The notes beneath the pieces are model-generated. The model saw nothing but the letters and a program-made list of their open reading frames with translations. It did not search any database and was not told the DNA's origin. Positions 49,245-59,174 of a stretch of DNA of 64,000 bases are shown piece after piece; the first letter of the stretch is position 1; every line of letters begins with the position of its first letter. Both the position numbers and the translations under genes were made by a program. The stretch covers positions 22,528-86,527 of the forward strand of contig NZ_MACH01000086.1 of NCBI RefSeq assembly GCF_001884065.1. Reading direction: 5' to 3'. This DNA is from Bacillus proteolyticus (GTDB taxonomy: Bacteria; Bacillota; Bacilli; Bacillales; Bacillaceae_G).

Positions 49245-50028
49245 TTTTTTCCGCTCCTTTTTCTAGCTTTTTACGCTCAGTTGCAGAAAGCGCACCTAAA
49301 ATGCGGTTTTTCATAATAAATGGATATGTACCTTCTTGTAACATTAATAAACTATCAATAATTAAACGTTTCTTCTCTAATTCAGCGGCAGACTTTTGCT
49401 TTAATTTATTTGCAAATGGATGCCATAACACGTAACCTGAAAAGATACCGAAAATCGTTGCAATAAATGCACCTGAAATAGCATGTCCTAGCTTTTCAAT
49501 ATCAGTTAAATTTCCAAGTGCAGCTACAAGACCAATAACAGCACCTAAAACCCCTAATGTCGGTGCATATGTACCAGCTTGAGAAAAAATTGCCGCTCCT
49601 TTTGCATGCCTTTCTTCAATTGCTTCTAATTCAGCTTCTAAAATTTGTTCTAAATTTTCTGCGGATACGCCATCAATCACAAATTTCATACCACGTAAAA
49701 GAAACTCATCTTCAATTTTATCTAATTGTTGTTCTAAAGACAAAATACCGTATTTTCTACTCTCAGATGTCCAATGAACAAATAACTCTAATAACTGTTC
49801 ATAGCTTAAATCTTTTTTATTTGAACCAAAAAGAACTTTAAATAATTTTGGAACTTTTTTTAGTTGATTCATCGGAAATGCAATACATACTGCAGCAAAC
49901 GTACCGACAAAAATAATTAGTGCCGCGGCAGGATTCAGTAAGGCCATTACGTCAGCACCCTTGACGACCATTCCTACTACTATCGCCAATACTCCTAAAA
50001 CGATTCCAATAATTGTTACAAAATCCAT
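49234..50028 (-). CDS. motA: Flagellar stator protein MotA
   Basis: Four-helix membrane protein which with MotB forms the flagellar stator channel. 264 residues from ATG 50028 (AGGGGTGA 6-7 nt upstream; another ATG at 50034 sits too close to the site). Helices at the N-terminus (IIGIVLGVLAIVVGMVVKGA, NPAAALIIFVGTFAAVCIAF) and at about 155-205 (APTLGVLGAVIGLVAAL), charged cytoplasmic loop between. Intact, unlike motB. Confidence 0.92.
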   Translation of the reverse strand: MDFVTIIGIVLGVLAIVVGMVVKGADVMALLNPAAALIIFVGTFAAVCIAFPMNQLKKVPKLFKVLFGSNKKDLSYEQLLELFVHWTSESRKYGILSLEQQLDKIEDEFLLRGMKFVIDGVSAENLEQILEAELEAIEERHAKGAAIFSQAGTYAPTLGVLGAVIGLVAALGNLTDIEKLGHAISGAFIATIFGIFSGYVLWHPFANKLKQKSAAELEKKRLIIDSLLMLQEGTYPFIMKNRILGALSATERKKLEKGAEKNAE

Positions 50029-50293
50029 TCCCATTCACCCCTATTCTGTACAAGAAGTCCTTCACCCTTGTTAATCATTAAATCTATCTATATGTATATA
50101 TTACATAAAAAATGAATTTCATGAAAGATTAGAAATGAATTATATGAAAAAAACACTACAATTTCACACATTTTCTGACATTTTCTTTGCATTTCTATTA
50201 CGTTATGGCTCTTATATTTCTTTTTCAATAAGCTAGACTTATAATAAAAACGATACATATTTTATTAAGAAAGGACTGTGATTACAAGGCATC

Positions 50294-51073
50294 ATGAAAA
50301 AGATAATAATTGTTTCTGCCGCTACTATTGTAATCGGTATCACATCTTTCGCTTACTTTGGTTCTAAATCACCACTACAAAACGAGGTGAAGGCTGTCGA
50401 AAGTCAAAAACATAGTAACCATCAAAAAGAAGAGATTCCTGCTTTTCCAAAAGCTGATCATAATAAAAAGAAACTAGATGATAATTTTTTCGTTGTAACA
50501 AATCCAGATTCTGCTCTTGTATTAGTCAATAAACATCGTAAATTGCCAGATGGATACATTCCAAAAGATTTAACGAAACCGAACGTACCATTTACTAGTC
50601 CAAAAGATAAAGAGAAAACATTACTTCGTAAAGATGCTGCAGATGCGCTTAAGAAAATGTTCCAAGCAGCGAAAAACGAAGGGGTAGAACTTACAGCAGT
50701 TTCAGGTTACCGTTCTTACAAACGTCAACAGTCATTACATAATACATATATTAAACGCCAAGGAAAAACTGAGGCTAATTCGGTAAGTGCAATTCCTGGA
50801 ACAAGTGAACATCAAACTGGTTTAGCAATGGATATTAGTTCAAAATCTGCTAAATTCCAATTAGAGCCTATCTTCGGAGAAACAGCAGAAGGAAAATGGG
50901 TTGCAGAACATGCCCATGAATTCGGCTTTGTCATCCGTTACTTAGAAGACAAAACAGAAACAACAGAATATTCATATGAACCGTGGCATTTACGCTACGT
51001 TGGTAATCCATACGCTACATACATATATAAACATCATTTAACATTAGAAGAAGCGATGGAAGACAAAAAATAA
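50294..51073 (+). CDS. D-alanyl-D-alanine carboxypeptidase, VanY/LdcB type (M15B)
   Basis: 259 residues. N-terminal hydrophobic segment (IIIVSAATIVIGITSFAYF) as signal or anchor; zinc-peptidase motifs SGYRSYKRQQ, SEHQTGLAMDIS (His and Asp ligands) and EPWHLRYVG (catalytic His). Trims the terminal D-Ala of peptidoglycan stem peptides or hydrolyses LD bonds; acts outside the membrane. Monocistronic. Confidence 0.92.
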   Translation: MKKIIIVSAATIVIGITSFAYFGSKSPLQNEVKAVESQKHSNHQKEEIPAFPKADHNKKKLDDNFFVVTNPDSALVLVNKHRKLPDGYIPKDLTKPNVPFTSPKDKEKTLLRKDAADALKKMFQAAKNEGVELTAVSGYRSYKRQQSLHNTYIKRQGKTEANSVSAIPGTSEHQTGLAMDISSKSAKFQLEPIFGETAEGKWVAEHAHEFGFVIRYLEDKTETTEYSYEPWHLRYVGNPYATYIYKHHLTLEEAMEDKK

Positions 51074-51092
51074 GAGAGCAAATTGCTCTCTT
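51072..51092 (+). terminator. Terminator after the VanY-type gene
   Basis: AAGAGAGC / GCTCTCTT stem with 5-nt loop, then ATTTTT. Confidence 0.8.
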
Positions 51093-51109
51093 ATTTTTCT
51101 TTCATTCTA

Positions 51110-51556
51110 TTATTTTAGTAATTTCCCCTTCCATTCTTCAGGCCATGGTTCGCCTCTTCCCGTTTTTTTCGATGCTTGCACCATCATGCCGCGTCCAACT
51201 AAACAAACTTCTCCTTCTGCATTTTTGACCATATAGTGTAAATCTAATGAGGAATTCCCAACCGCTCCTGCCTTTACATATACTTTCAACTGCTCATCAA
51301 AATAAATTTGTTTAATAAAATTGCATTGTAGATCTGCGACGACTATCATCGTTTCTGATGATTCATGTGTCCATTCTTGCATAAATCCGAGTTTTTTAAA
51401 CAATGCGATACGTGCTTCTTCAAAATATGTAAAAGCAACGACATTATTTACATGCCCAAACATATCTACTTCACCAAAACGAACTTTGACAGGGTTATAA
51501 AATGAAAAACCACTTTCCCATTGCTCAAAGTCTTCAATATAAGAAATCCTCTTCAT
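51110..51556 (-). CDS. ysmA: Hot-dog acyl-CoA thioesterase (YsmA-like)
   Basis: 148 residues of the 4-hydroxybenzoyl-CoA thioesterase type: RFGEVDMFGHVNNVVAFTYFEEAR contains the catalytic aspartate region. Natural substrate not known. Placed next to sdhB as ysmA is in B. subtilis, which supports the name. A strong terminator lies between it and sdhB. GGAGAGG site before the ATG. Confidence 0.85.
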   Translation of the reverse strand: MKRISYIEDFEQWESGFSFYNPVKVRFGEVDMFGHVNNVVAFTYFEEARIALFKKLGFMQEWTHESSETMIVVADLQCNFIKQIYFDEQLKVYVKAGAVGNSSLDLHYMVKNAEGEVCLVGRGMMVQASKKTGRGEPWPEEWKGKLLK

Positions 51557-51613
51557 TGCTACCTCTCCTTTTCGCCCTTAAAATAAACAGAATAAACAGA
51601 AAAATAAAGTTAT

Positions 51614-51648
51614 AAATATTGCCTCTTCAACATGAAGAGGCAATATTT
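51614..51648 (-). terminator. Terminator after sdhB
   Basis: Perfect 16-bp stem AAATATTGCCTCTTCA / TGAAGAGGCAATATTT with 3-nt loop, ending at the sdhB stop. Confidence 0.9.
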
Positions 51649-51649
51649 A

Positions 51650-52411
51650 TTAATAGTTATTGTCGCTACCAAAGAAATCTTTGAACGATTGAATTGTTGT
51701 ATCACGGTTTAATGCCGCAATTGAAGTTGTTAATGGAATACCTTTCGGACATGATTGCACACAGTTTTGAGAGTTACCACAGTTTGCAAGTCCTCCATCT
51801 CCCATAATTGCACGTAAGCGATCAGCTTTATGCATTTCACCCGTTGGATGTGAGTTGAATAAACGAGCTTGTGATAACGGTGCTGGTCCAATAAAGTCAG
51901 ATTTACTATTTACGTTTGGACATGACTCTAAGCAAACACCACATGTCATACATTTTGAAAGTTCATATGCCCATTGACGCTTTTTCTCTGGCATCCTTGG
52001 TCCTGGTCCTAGGTCATACGTACCATCGATTGGAATCCAAGCTTTAACACGTTTTAACGCGTTAAACATACGGCTACGATCAACTTGTAAGTCACGTACA
52101 ACTGGGAATGTCTTCATCGGCTTTAAGCGAATTGGTTGTTCTAACTGGTCAATAAGAGCTGTACATGATTGACGTGGTTTTCCGTTAATCACCATCGAAC
52201 AAGCACCACATACTTCCTCTAAACAGTTCATATCCCATGCAATCGGAGTCGTTTGGTTCCCTTTTGAATCAACAGGATTACGACGAATTTCCATCAACGC
52301 TGAAATAATATTCATATTTGGACGATACGGAATTTCAAACTCTTGGTCAAATTCTTGTGCATCTGGTCCATCTTGTCTCGTAATGATGAGGCGGATTGTT
52401 TTCTCAGACAT
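51650..52411 (-). CDS. sdhB: Succinate dehydrogenase iron-sulfur subunit
   Basis: 253 residues. [2Fe-2S] ligands CLEEVCGACSMVINGKPRQSC region, then CMTCGVCLESCPN and CGNSQNCVQSCPKG carrying the [4Fe-4S] and [3Fe-4S] sites. ATG 52411 with AAGGGGG about 9 nt upstream; overlaps the sdhA end by 8 bp. Passes electrons from FAD to the SdhC haems. Confidence 0.98.
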   Translation of the reverse strand: MSEKTIRLIITRQDGPDAQEFDQEFEIPYRPNMNIISALMEIRRNPVDSKGNQTTPIAWDMNCLEEVCGACSMVINGKPRQSCTALIDQLEQPIRLKPMKTFPVVRDLQVDRSRMFNALKRVKAWIPIDGTYDLGPGPRMPEKKRQWAYELSKCMTCGVCLESCPNVNSKSDFIGPAPLSQARLFNSHPTGEMHKADRLRAIMGDGGLANCGNSQNCVQSCPKGIPLTTSIAALNRDTTIQSFKDFFGSDNNY

Positions 52412-54197
52412 GTTGTTTATCCCCCTTCTCTTCACCCTTAGCAGCTACATCGTGTTTTGAAGAATAGTCACGTTTACGTGGTTTAATTAATGAAACATCC
52501 ACTTCTTCGTAATGGAATGCTGGTGCTTTTCCTTCTCCCTCAAATTTCGCCATCGTAGTTTTTAAGAAGTTTGCATCATCACGATTTGGGAATTCTGGTT
52601 TGTAATGCGCTCCGCGGCTTTCATTACGGTTATATGCGCCAATTGTAATAACACGCGCTAACTCGAACATATTTGCAAGTTGGCGTGTAAATGAAGCACC
52701 TTGGTTACTCCATCTTGCTGTATCGTTAATGTTAATGCGTTTGTAACGTGCCATTAACTCTTCGATTTTCGCATCAGTTTCTAGTAACTTTTTATTTTCA
52801 CGAACTACTGTAACGTTATCTGTCATCCATTCTCCAAGCTCTTTATGAAGAACATACGCATTTTCGTTACCATCAAGCGTTAAAATATTGTTAAATTTCT
52901 CTGTTTCGATTAATTCATTTTGCTCATATACAGTAGATGAAACAGCATCAGATGATTTAGAAAGACCTTTCATATACTCAATTGCGTTTGGTCCTGCTAC
53001 CATACCACCGTAAATTGCTGATAATAGTGAGTTTGCACCAAGGCGGTTACCACCGTGCATAGAATAATCACACTCACCTGCTGCAAATAAACCTGGAATA
53101 CTTGTCATCTGCTTGTAATCAACCCATAGTCCGCCCATTGAATAGTGAACCGCTGGGAAGATTTTCATTGGTAGTTTACGAGGATCATCACCTGTAAACT
53201 TCTCATAGATTTCAATAATTCCACCAAGTTTAATATCTAGTTCTTTCGGATCTTTATGAGAAAGATCTAGATATACCATGTTTTCACCGTTAATACCTAG
53301 TTTTTGCTCTACGCAAACATCAAAGATTTCACGAGTTGCAATATCACGAGGTACAAGGTTTCCGTAAGCTGGATATTTGTCTTCTAAGAAGTACCATGGC
53401 TTACCATCTTTATATGTCCAAACACGCCCACCTTCACCACGTGCGGATTCACTCATAAGACGTAACTTATCGTCTCCAGGAATTGCCGTTGGATGGATTT
53501 GAATGAACTCACCGTTCGCATAATATGCACCTTGTTGATATACAGCAGATGCTGCTGTACCTGTATTGATAATAGAGTTAGTTGATTTTCCAAAGATGAT
53601 ACCAGGGCCCCCTGTTGCCATAATCACGGCATCAGCTTGGAAACTTTTAATCTCCATAGTTTGTAAGTCTTGTGCGACGATTCCTCGGCACACACCTTCA
53701 TCATCAACAACAGCTCGTAAGAAATCCCAACCTTCGTATTTCGTTACAAGTCCCGCTACTTCATGACGACGTACTTGCTCATCTAATGCGTATAGTAATT
53801 GTTGACCAGTTGTTGCGCCAGCAAATGCTGTACGGTGATGTTGTGTTCCACCAAAACGACGGAAATCAAGAAGTCCTTCTTCCGTACGGTTGAACATAAC
53901 ACCCATGCGGTCCATTAAATGAATAATACCTGGTGCTGCTTCACACATCGCTTTAACTGGCGGTTGGTTCGCTAAGAAGTCCCCACCATAAATTGTATCG
54001 TCAAAGTGGATCCATGGAGAATCCCCTTCACCTTTTGTATTTACGGCACCGTTAATTCCACCTTGGGCACATACAGAATGTGAACGTTTTACTGGTACTA
54101 AAGAAAATAGTTCAACATTTACTCCTGCTTCTGCCGCTTTAATCGTTGCCATTAAGCCGGCCAAGCCACCGCCGACTACTATAAGTTTCCCTTTCAT
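52404..54197 (-). CDS. sdhA: Succinate dehydrogenase flavoprotein subunit
   Basis: 597 residues. FAD-binding GGGLAGLMATIKAAEAG (about 8-24), FAD-linking histidine in RSHSVCAQGGINGAV (about 38-52), substrate site QHHRTAFAGATTGQ, active arginine region SARGEGGRVW, and the GECDYSMHGGNRLGANSLLS block. Overlaps sdhB; 13 bp after sdhC. Confidence 0.99.
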   Translation of the reverse strand: MKGKLIVVGGGLAGLMATIKAAEAGVNVELFSLVPVKRSHSVCAQGGINGAVNTKGEGDSPWIHFDDTIYGGDFLANQPPVKAMCEAAPGIIHLMDRMGVMFNRTEEGLLDFRRFGGTQHHRTAFAGATTGQQLLYALDEQVRRHEVAGLVTKYEGWDFLRAVVDDEGVCRGIVAQDLQTMEIKSFQADAVIMATGGPGIIFGKSTNSIINTGTAASAVYQQGAYYANGEFIQIHPTAIPGDDKLRLMSESARGEGGRVWTYKDGKPWYFLEDKYPAYGNLVPRDIATREIFDVCVEQKLGINGENMVYLDLSHKDPKELDIKLGGIIEIYEKFTGDDPRKLPMKIFPAVHYSMGGLWVDYKQMTSIPGLFAAGECDYSMHGGNRLGANSLLSAIYGGMVAGPNAIEYMKGLSKSSDAVSSTVYEQNELIETEKFNNILTLDGNENAYVLHKELGEWMTDNVTVVRENKKLLETDAKIEELMARYKRININDTARWSNQGASFTRQLANMFELARVITIGAYNRNESRGAHYKPEFPNRDDANFLKTTMAKFEGEGKAPAFHYEEVDVSLIKPRKRDYSSKHDVAAKGEEKGDKQHV

Positions 54198-54210
54198 GCT
54201 CTCCCACTCC

Positions 54211-54837
54211 TTACTGGTTTGCTAGCTGTGGATCGATGAACGCTAATAATGCACTCACACCTACATAAGATAGACCTAAGAAAATAGCTAATGTTACATA
54301 AGTAGAGATTCTTTGTGAACGTGGAGATACTGTAATTCCCCAGCTTATGCAGAATGTCCATAGTCCATTTGCAAAGTGGAAAATCGTTGAAACAACACCA
54401 ACTAAATAGAAACCAAACATAAATGGGTTGTTTAAAATATCTGCCATCATATCATAGTTTACCTCTTTACCTAACAATGCTTGAATACGAGTTTCCCAGA
54501 CGTGCCAAGAAATGAAAATCAGCGTAACGATACCTGAAATTCTTTGGAAGACGAACATCCAGTTACGGAAATAACCGTAAGATACCGCATTGTTCTTAGC
54601 TGTAAATGCAATATATAAGCCATATATAGCATGGTACAGTATAGGTAAAAAGATGATGAAAATTTCTAGCGCATACCGGAATGGAAGGAGCTCCATAAAG
54701 CCTGCAGCTTTGTTAAAAGCCTCTGCTCCTCTTGTTGCAAAGTTGTTTACAATTAGATGTTGCGTCAAAAAGACACCAACCGGGATGACCCCCATTAATG
54801 AGTGCCACTTACGAAACGTATACTCGCGGCCTTTCAT
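54211..54837 (-). CDS. sdhC: Succinate dehydrogenase cytochrome b558 subunit
   Basis: 208 residues with five membrane helices; histidines in RKWHSLMGVIP, FLTQHLIVN, ILYHAIYG and FISWHVWET can ligate the two haems. Menaquinone-reducing membrane anchor of complex II in Firmicutes. AGGGGG site before ATG 54837. First gene of sdhCAB. Confidence 0.97.
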   Translation of the reverse strand: MKGREYTFRKWHSLMGVIPVGVFLTQHLIVNNFATRGAEAFNKAAGFMELLPFRYALEIFIIFLPILYHAIYGLYIAFTAKNNAVSYGYFRNWMFVFQRISGIVTLIFISWHVWETRIQALLGKEVNYDMMADILNNPFMFGFYLVGVVSTIFHFANGLWTFCISWGITVSPRSQRISTYVTLAIFLGLSYVGVSALLAFIDPQLANQ

Positions 54838-55136
54838 GTCCCCATTACCCCCTTGAATGTTTGACTGCTGTTTTCAGATTAATTTACAACAATAATGTTT
54901 TTTCACTATTGGCATAAGAAAAACTGAAAAAATTATTCGAAATATTTCAGCATAATTTGATAACAAGTTCATTTTACCCCTATTTTTGTCGAAGCGTCAA
55001 GAAAACGTATACATAATTTGCATATAATTTGCCAATTCTTTTTTTCTTCTTAGATATTCAGATTTCCCTAAAGAAAAATCTGTTTTTATAAATGAAAAAT
55101 GTTATATAATAATCCCTATAGAAAGAGGGGAATATT
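54838..55136. other. Divergent intergenic region sdhC / yslB
   Basis: 299 bp, very AT-rich; must hold the promoters of sdhCAB and yslB. I see no RNA gene or clear operator. Confidence 0.5.
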
Positions 55137-55586
55137 GTGAGCAAAAATACAATCGATATAACATCTTTAGAAGATGTTTCATTGAACGCCTTCGCTTATG
55201 AATTGCTACGTGAAGAATTACTACCTGATTTAATTGGTAACGATTTAGACGGTATTTTATACTGGTCCGGCAGAAACCTTGCAAGAAAATATCCGCTAGA
55301 AACAATTGAAGAAGTCATTCAGTTTTTTGAAAAAGCTGGTTGGGGCACTTTAAGCATCGTTGAACATAAACGTCGTGAAATGCAGTTCCAACTTAAAGGT
55401 ACGCTTATTACTGAGCGTCAAAAACAAAAGAGACATTCTTCTTATCAATTAGAAGCTGGATTTATCGCCGAGCAAATTCAAAGACAAAGAAACGTCGTTG
55501 CAGAGTCCTACGAAGAACAAAAGAAACGTTCAGACTCTATTACATTTCTTGTTAAATGGGATATTAAAGATCTCATTGAAGCGTAG
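55137..55586 (+). CDS. yslB: YslB-family protein (DUF2507)
   Basis: 149 residues of unknown function. Hydrophilic, with the conserved LYWSGRNLARKYPLETIEEV segment at about 41-60. GTG start at 55137 behind GAGGGG. Divergent from sdhCAB as in B. subtilis, which supports the name. No enzyme motif seen. Confidence 0.9.
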   Translation: MSKNTIDITSLEDVSLNAFAYELLREELLPDLIGNDLDGILYWSGRNLARKYPLETIEEVIQFFEKAGWGTLSIVEHKRREMQFQLKGTLITERQKQKRHSSYQLEAGFIAEQIQRQRNVVAESYEEQKKRSDSITFLVKWDIKDLIEA

Positions 55587-55598
55587 CATCTATCTACA

Positions 55599-55627
55599 GT
55601 CAACTAGACATATAAGTTTAGTTGACT
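55599..55627 (+). terminator. Terminator after yslB
   Basis: AGTCAACTA / TAGTTGACT stem followed by TTTTTTG. Confidence 0.85.
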
Positions 55628-55687
55628 TTTTTGTATATTCATTCAGATGAGTTTATTTTAAATCTTCAGAAATTATACCAAAAAACA

Positions 55688-55714
55688 GAAGACGTTGTAA
55701 ACTACAACGTCTTC
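55688..55714 (-). terminator. Terminator overlapping the uvrC end
   Basis: Perfect 12-bp stem GAAGACGTTGTA / TACAACGTCTTC with 3-nt loop; the uvrC stop (55704-55702) lies in it. Confidence 0.85.
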
Positions 55715-57486
55715 TTATCTGTTAAATAAGTGTATATCGTCTCTGCAACATTTTTCGGCATACCTGCTTCGACAAATTCAGCTATGGAAGCTTCTTTCAT
55801 CTTTTTTAACGAGCCAAAATGTTTTAACAATACCTTTTTGCGTTTATCGCCGATTCCTGGAATATCATCTAATGCTGATTGAATGACCGATTTCCCGTGC
55901 AACTGGCGATGGAATGTAATTGCAAATCTATGCACTTCATCTTGAATGCGTTGCAATAAATAAAATTCTTGGCTATTCCTCTCAAGCATCACAGGTTCAG
56001 GCGGATCTCCAATGATTAAATGTGATGTTTTATGTTTGTCATCTTTTACAAGCCCTGCCATTGGAATATATAATCCGAGTTCATTCTCCAGAACATCACT
56101 TGTAGCGGCCAGATGGCCTTTTCCACCATCAATAATGATTAAATCTGGTAAAGGTAAATTCTCTTTAAGCGCCCTCGTATAACGGCGTCTTACAACTTCC
56201 CTCATAGATTCGTAATCATCAGGACCTTGAACCGTTTTAATTTTATATTTCCGATATTCTTTCTTTGCTGGTTTCCCATCGATAAAAGCAATCATTGCGG
56301 AAACGGGATTTGTCCCTTGAATATTCGAGTTATCAAATGCTTCAATACGATATGGGGTTTCAATACCAAGCTGCTTCCCTAAATTATCAATGGCTTTAAC
56401 CGTCCGCTCTTCATTACGTTCAATTAAGTAAAATTTCTCTTCTAGTGCAATTTTTGCGTTTTTATTTGCTAATTCTACAAGATCTTTTTTCTTACCACGT
56501 CTCGGCTGTGTCGCTTCAACTTCTAGAAAGCGCTCTACTAATTCTGAATCTATACTTCCTGGAACGACAATTTCCTTCGGTTTAAAGTGACTACTGTTTT
56601 CATAAAATTGACCGATAAACGTTAAAAATCCCTCTTCTGGTTCATCATAGATTGGAAACATAGAAACATCACGCTCAATTAACTTTCCTTTTCTAACAAA
56701 AAAAACTTGAACACACATCCATCCTTTATCAACCGCATATCCAAACACGTCACGATCCACTAAGTCACTCATAATCATTTTTTGTTTTTCCATAATCGCA
56801 TCAATATGAGCAATTTGATCGCGCAACTCTTTCGCCCGTTCAAACTCTAGTTTCTCTGAAGCCTCATACATCTTTGTTTCTAATTCTGATCGAACTTCTT
56901 TATGTCCACCATTTAAAAACTTAATAATTTCATCTACAATTTCTTTATTTTGCTCTTCCGTTACTTCTTTCACACAAGGCGCTAAACATTGGCCCATATG
57001 ATAATATAAGCAAACTTTATCTGGCATATTTGAGCATTTACGAAGCGGATACATACGATCTAATAATTTCTTTGTTTCATGAGCTGATTGCGCATTTGGA
57101 TAAGGACCAAAATACTTTCCTTTATCCTTTTTTACATTTCGCGTAATGAGTAAGCGTGGCTGTTTTTCAGCTGTAATTTTAATGAAAGGATATGTTTTAT
57201 CATCTTTTAATTGAATATTATATTTTGGATCATACTTTTTTATTAAATTTAACTCTAAAATAAGAGCCTCCAAATTTGAGGAGGTTACGATATATTCAAA
57301 GTCAACAATTTCTCCTACAAGCCGAAGTGTTTTCCCATCATGTGAACCAGTAAAGTACGAGCGCACACGATTTTTTAGTACTTTTGCCTTACCGACATAT
57401 ATAACCGTTCCTTGCTTATCTTTCATTAAATAACAACCAGGTTGATCTGGTAAAATAGCCAACTTCTCTTTCAAATGTTCGTGCAC
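55702..57486 (-). CDS. uvrC: Excinuclease ABC subunit C
   Basis: Dual-incision nuclease of nucleotide excision repair. 594 residues. GIY-YIG domain at about 12-95 ([20 protein letters not shown]), UVR motif at about 200-235, C-terminal RNase H-like nuclease ([31 protein letters not shown]) and helix-hairpin-helix [18 protein letters not shown] near 550. GTG start behind GGAGGGTG. Confidence 0.98.
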   Translation of the reverse strand: MHEHLKEKLAILPDQPGCYLMKDKQGTVIYVGKAKVLKNRVRSYFTGSHDGKTLRLVGEIVDFEYIVTSSNLEALILELNLIKKYDPKYNIQLKDDKTYPFIKITAEKQPRLLITRNVKKDKGKYFGPYPNAQSAHETKKLLDRMYPLRKCSNMPDKVCLYYHMGQCLAPCVKEVTEEQNKEIVDEIIKFLNGGHKEVRSELETKMYEASEKLEFERAKELRDQIAHIDAIMEKQKMIMSDLVDRDVFGYAVDKGWMCVQVFFVRKGKLIERDVSMFPIYDEPEEGFLTFIGQFYENSSHFKPKEIVVPGSIDSELVERFLEVEATQPRRGKKKDLVELANKNAKIALEEKFYLIERNEERTVKAIDNLGKQLGIETPYRIEAFDNSNIQGTNPVSAMIAFIDGKPAKKEYRKYKIKTVQGPDDYESMREVVRRRYTRALKENLPLPDLIIIDGGKGHLAATSDVLENELGLYIPMAGLVKDDKHKTSHLIIGDPPEPVMLERNSQEFYLLQRIQDEVHRFAITFHRQLHGKSVIQSALDDIPGIGDKRKKVLLKHFGSLKKMKEASIAEFVEAGMPKNVAETIYTYLTDKKTL

Positions 57487-57608
57487 TCGTCACCCTCCAT
57501 TTCTACATGCTTAGCATTTTTATTTTCACATGAAAACATACTATGCCAAAACACCCAACATACGTTCTTTTATTGTAACTGAAAGGTTATAAAAAAGAAA
57601 ATAAAAAA

Positions 57609-57626
57609 AGCTACCAAATGGTAGCC
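57609..57626 (-). terminator. Terminator after trxA
   Basis: GGCTACC / GGTAGCT stem followed by seven T on the minus strand. Confidence 0.75.
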
Positions 57627-57634
57627 TCTTTATT

Positions 57635-57949
57635 TTAGAAGTGTTTAGAAACTAATTCTACTAACGCTTCTTTCGGTTTATAACCTAACGCTTGATCAAC
57701 TACTTTACCGTCTTTTAATACGAAAAGAGCTGGAATGCTCATTACTTCGAATTGACGAGCAGTTTCTTGGTTTTCATCAACGTCTACTTTTACTACTTTT
57801 ACTTTTTCGCCTAGTTCTGCATCAATTTCCTCTAATACAGGAGCGATCATTTTACAAGGTCCACACCAAGGTGCCCAGAAATCTAATAATACAACACCTT
57901 CGCTAGTTTCAGCTGCGAAGCTTTGGTCATTTGCGTTTACAATTGCCAT
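57635..57949 (-). CDS. trxA: Thioredoxin
   Basis: 104-residue dithiol carrier with WAPWCGPCKM active site (Cys 28 and 31 region), FDVDENQ-type core VDVDENQETA and cis-proline SIPALFVLKDG. AAGGAGG site before the ATG. Monocistronic between etfA and uvrC. Confidence 0.99.
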   Translation of the reverse strand: MAIVNANDQSFAAETSEGVVLLDFWAPWCGPCKMIAPVLEEIDAELGEKVKVVKVDVDENQETARQFEVMSIPALFVLKDGKVVDQALGYKPKEALVELVSKHF

Positions 57950-58082
57950 TTTATTTCCTCCTTCAAGTATATTCTACCAAGAGTATATCATTAACTTATA
58001 TACGTGGCGAATAATATGTATCGTTATGTATTGTAACAAAAAAATGTTCCTTTATACTATATAAAAATACGGATTAAATACT

Positions 58083-58117
58083 AAAAAGGTGAGAGACAGG
58101 GGATCCCTCACCTTTTT
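58083..58117 (-). terminator. Terminator after etfA
   Basis: AAAAAGGTGAG / CTCACCTTTTT 11-bp stem with 13-nt loop. Confidence 0.85.
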
Positions 58118-58160
58118 CTATATATAGGGGTACTTCACTTAGAACTCAAGGGTACTCAAA

Positions 58161-59138
58161 TCATGAATGTACTTTTAACTTTTTAAATTCTTCTGTTAAA
58201 AGAGGTACAACTTCAAATAGGTCACCAACAATACCATAGTCAGCTACTTTGAAGATACTTGCTTCTGGATCTTTATTAATCGCAACAATTATTTTTGAGT
58301 TAGACATACCAGCTAAATGCTGAATCGCACCAGAGATACCGCACGCAATGTATAGGTCTGGCGTAACAACTTTACCAGTTTGACCAATTTGTAATGAGTA
58401 ATCACAATACTCAGCGTCACAAGCACCACGAGATGCCCCAACAGCGCCGCCTAATACGTCAGCTAACTCTTTTAATGGTTTAAATCCTTCTTCACTCTTC
58501 ACACCGCGTCCACCTGCGATAATAACTTTCGCTTCAGAAAGATCAACACCTTCTGCAGTTTTACGGACGACATCTTGAATGATTGTACGTAAATCTTTTA
58601 CATCAACTGTAATAGAAGATACATCACCACTGCGAGACTCATCTTTTTCAAGCGTTGTAATGTTATTTGGACGCACTGTCGCAAATAAGATACCATCTGT
58701 TACAATCTTCTTCTCGAACGCTTTACCAGAGTAAATTGGACGAGTGAAGATAACATTTCCACCTTCAACTTCTAAAGCAGTTACGTCAGAAACTAAACCA
58801 GCTTCAAGCTTTGCTGCTAATTTTGGTGATAAATCTTTACCAAGTGCTGTATGTCCAAATACAATACCTTCTGGATTTTCTTCAGCATATACAGCTAAAA
58901 ACGCTTGCGCATAACCATCAGACGTATATGATTTTAATTTATCATTTTCAACTGTCACAACGCGATCTGCACCGTAATGAATCAATTCATTTGCAAAAGA
59001 GGCAACGCTGTCTCCAACTAGAAGACCTACTACTTCACCGCCTTCTGCAATTGTTTTTGCTGCTGCTACCGCTTCAAACGAAACGTTACGTAGCGATCCA
59101 TCACGAACTTCACCCATTACTAATACTTTACGAGCCAT
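58161..59138 (-). CDS. etfA: Electron transfer flavoprotein alpha subunit
   Basis: 325 residues beginning MARKVLVMGEVRDGSLRNVS; C-terminal FAD domain with GGRGVKSEEGF, GASRGACDAEY, GQTGKVVTPDLYIACGISG and AINKDPEASIF. Accepts electrons from acyl-CoA dehydrogenases with EtfB. ATG 59138 with AGGAGGG. Last gene of the beta-oxidation cluster. Confidence 0.97.
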   Translation of the reverse strand: MARKVLVMGEVRDGSLRNVSFEAVAAAKTIAEGGEVVGLLVGDSVASFANELIHYGADRVVTVENDKLKSYTSDGYAQAFLAVYAEENPEGIVFGHTALGKDLSPKLAAKLEAGLVSDVTALEVEGGNVIFTRPIYSGKAFEKKIVTDGILFATVRPNNITTLEKDESRSGDVSSITVDVKDLRTIIQDVVRKTAEGVDLSEAKVIIAGGRGVKSEEGFKPLKELADVLGGAVGASRGACDAEYCDYSLQIGQTGKVVTPDLYIACGISGAIQHLAGMSNSKIIVAINKDPEASIFKVADYGIVGDLFEVVPLLTEEFKKLKVHS

Positions 59139-59174
59139 AGATTTTCCCTCCTGCATATATAATTTCGTATTTTA

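Noticed and set aside
49557-49841. 94-codon plus-strand frame within motA
   Set aside because: Antisense of an intact MotA gene with conserved membrane motifs.
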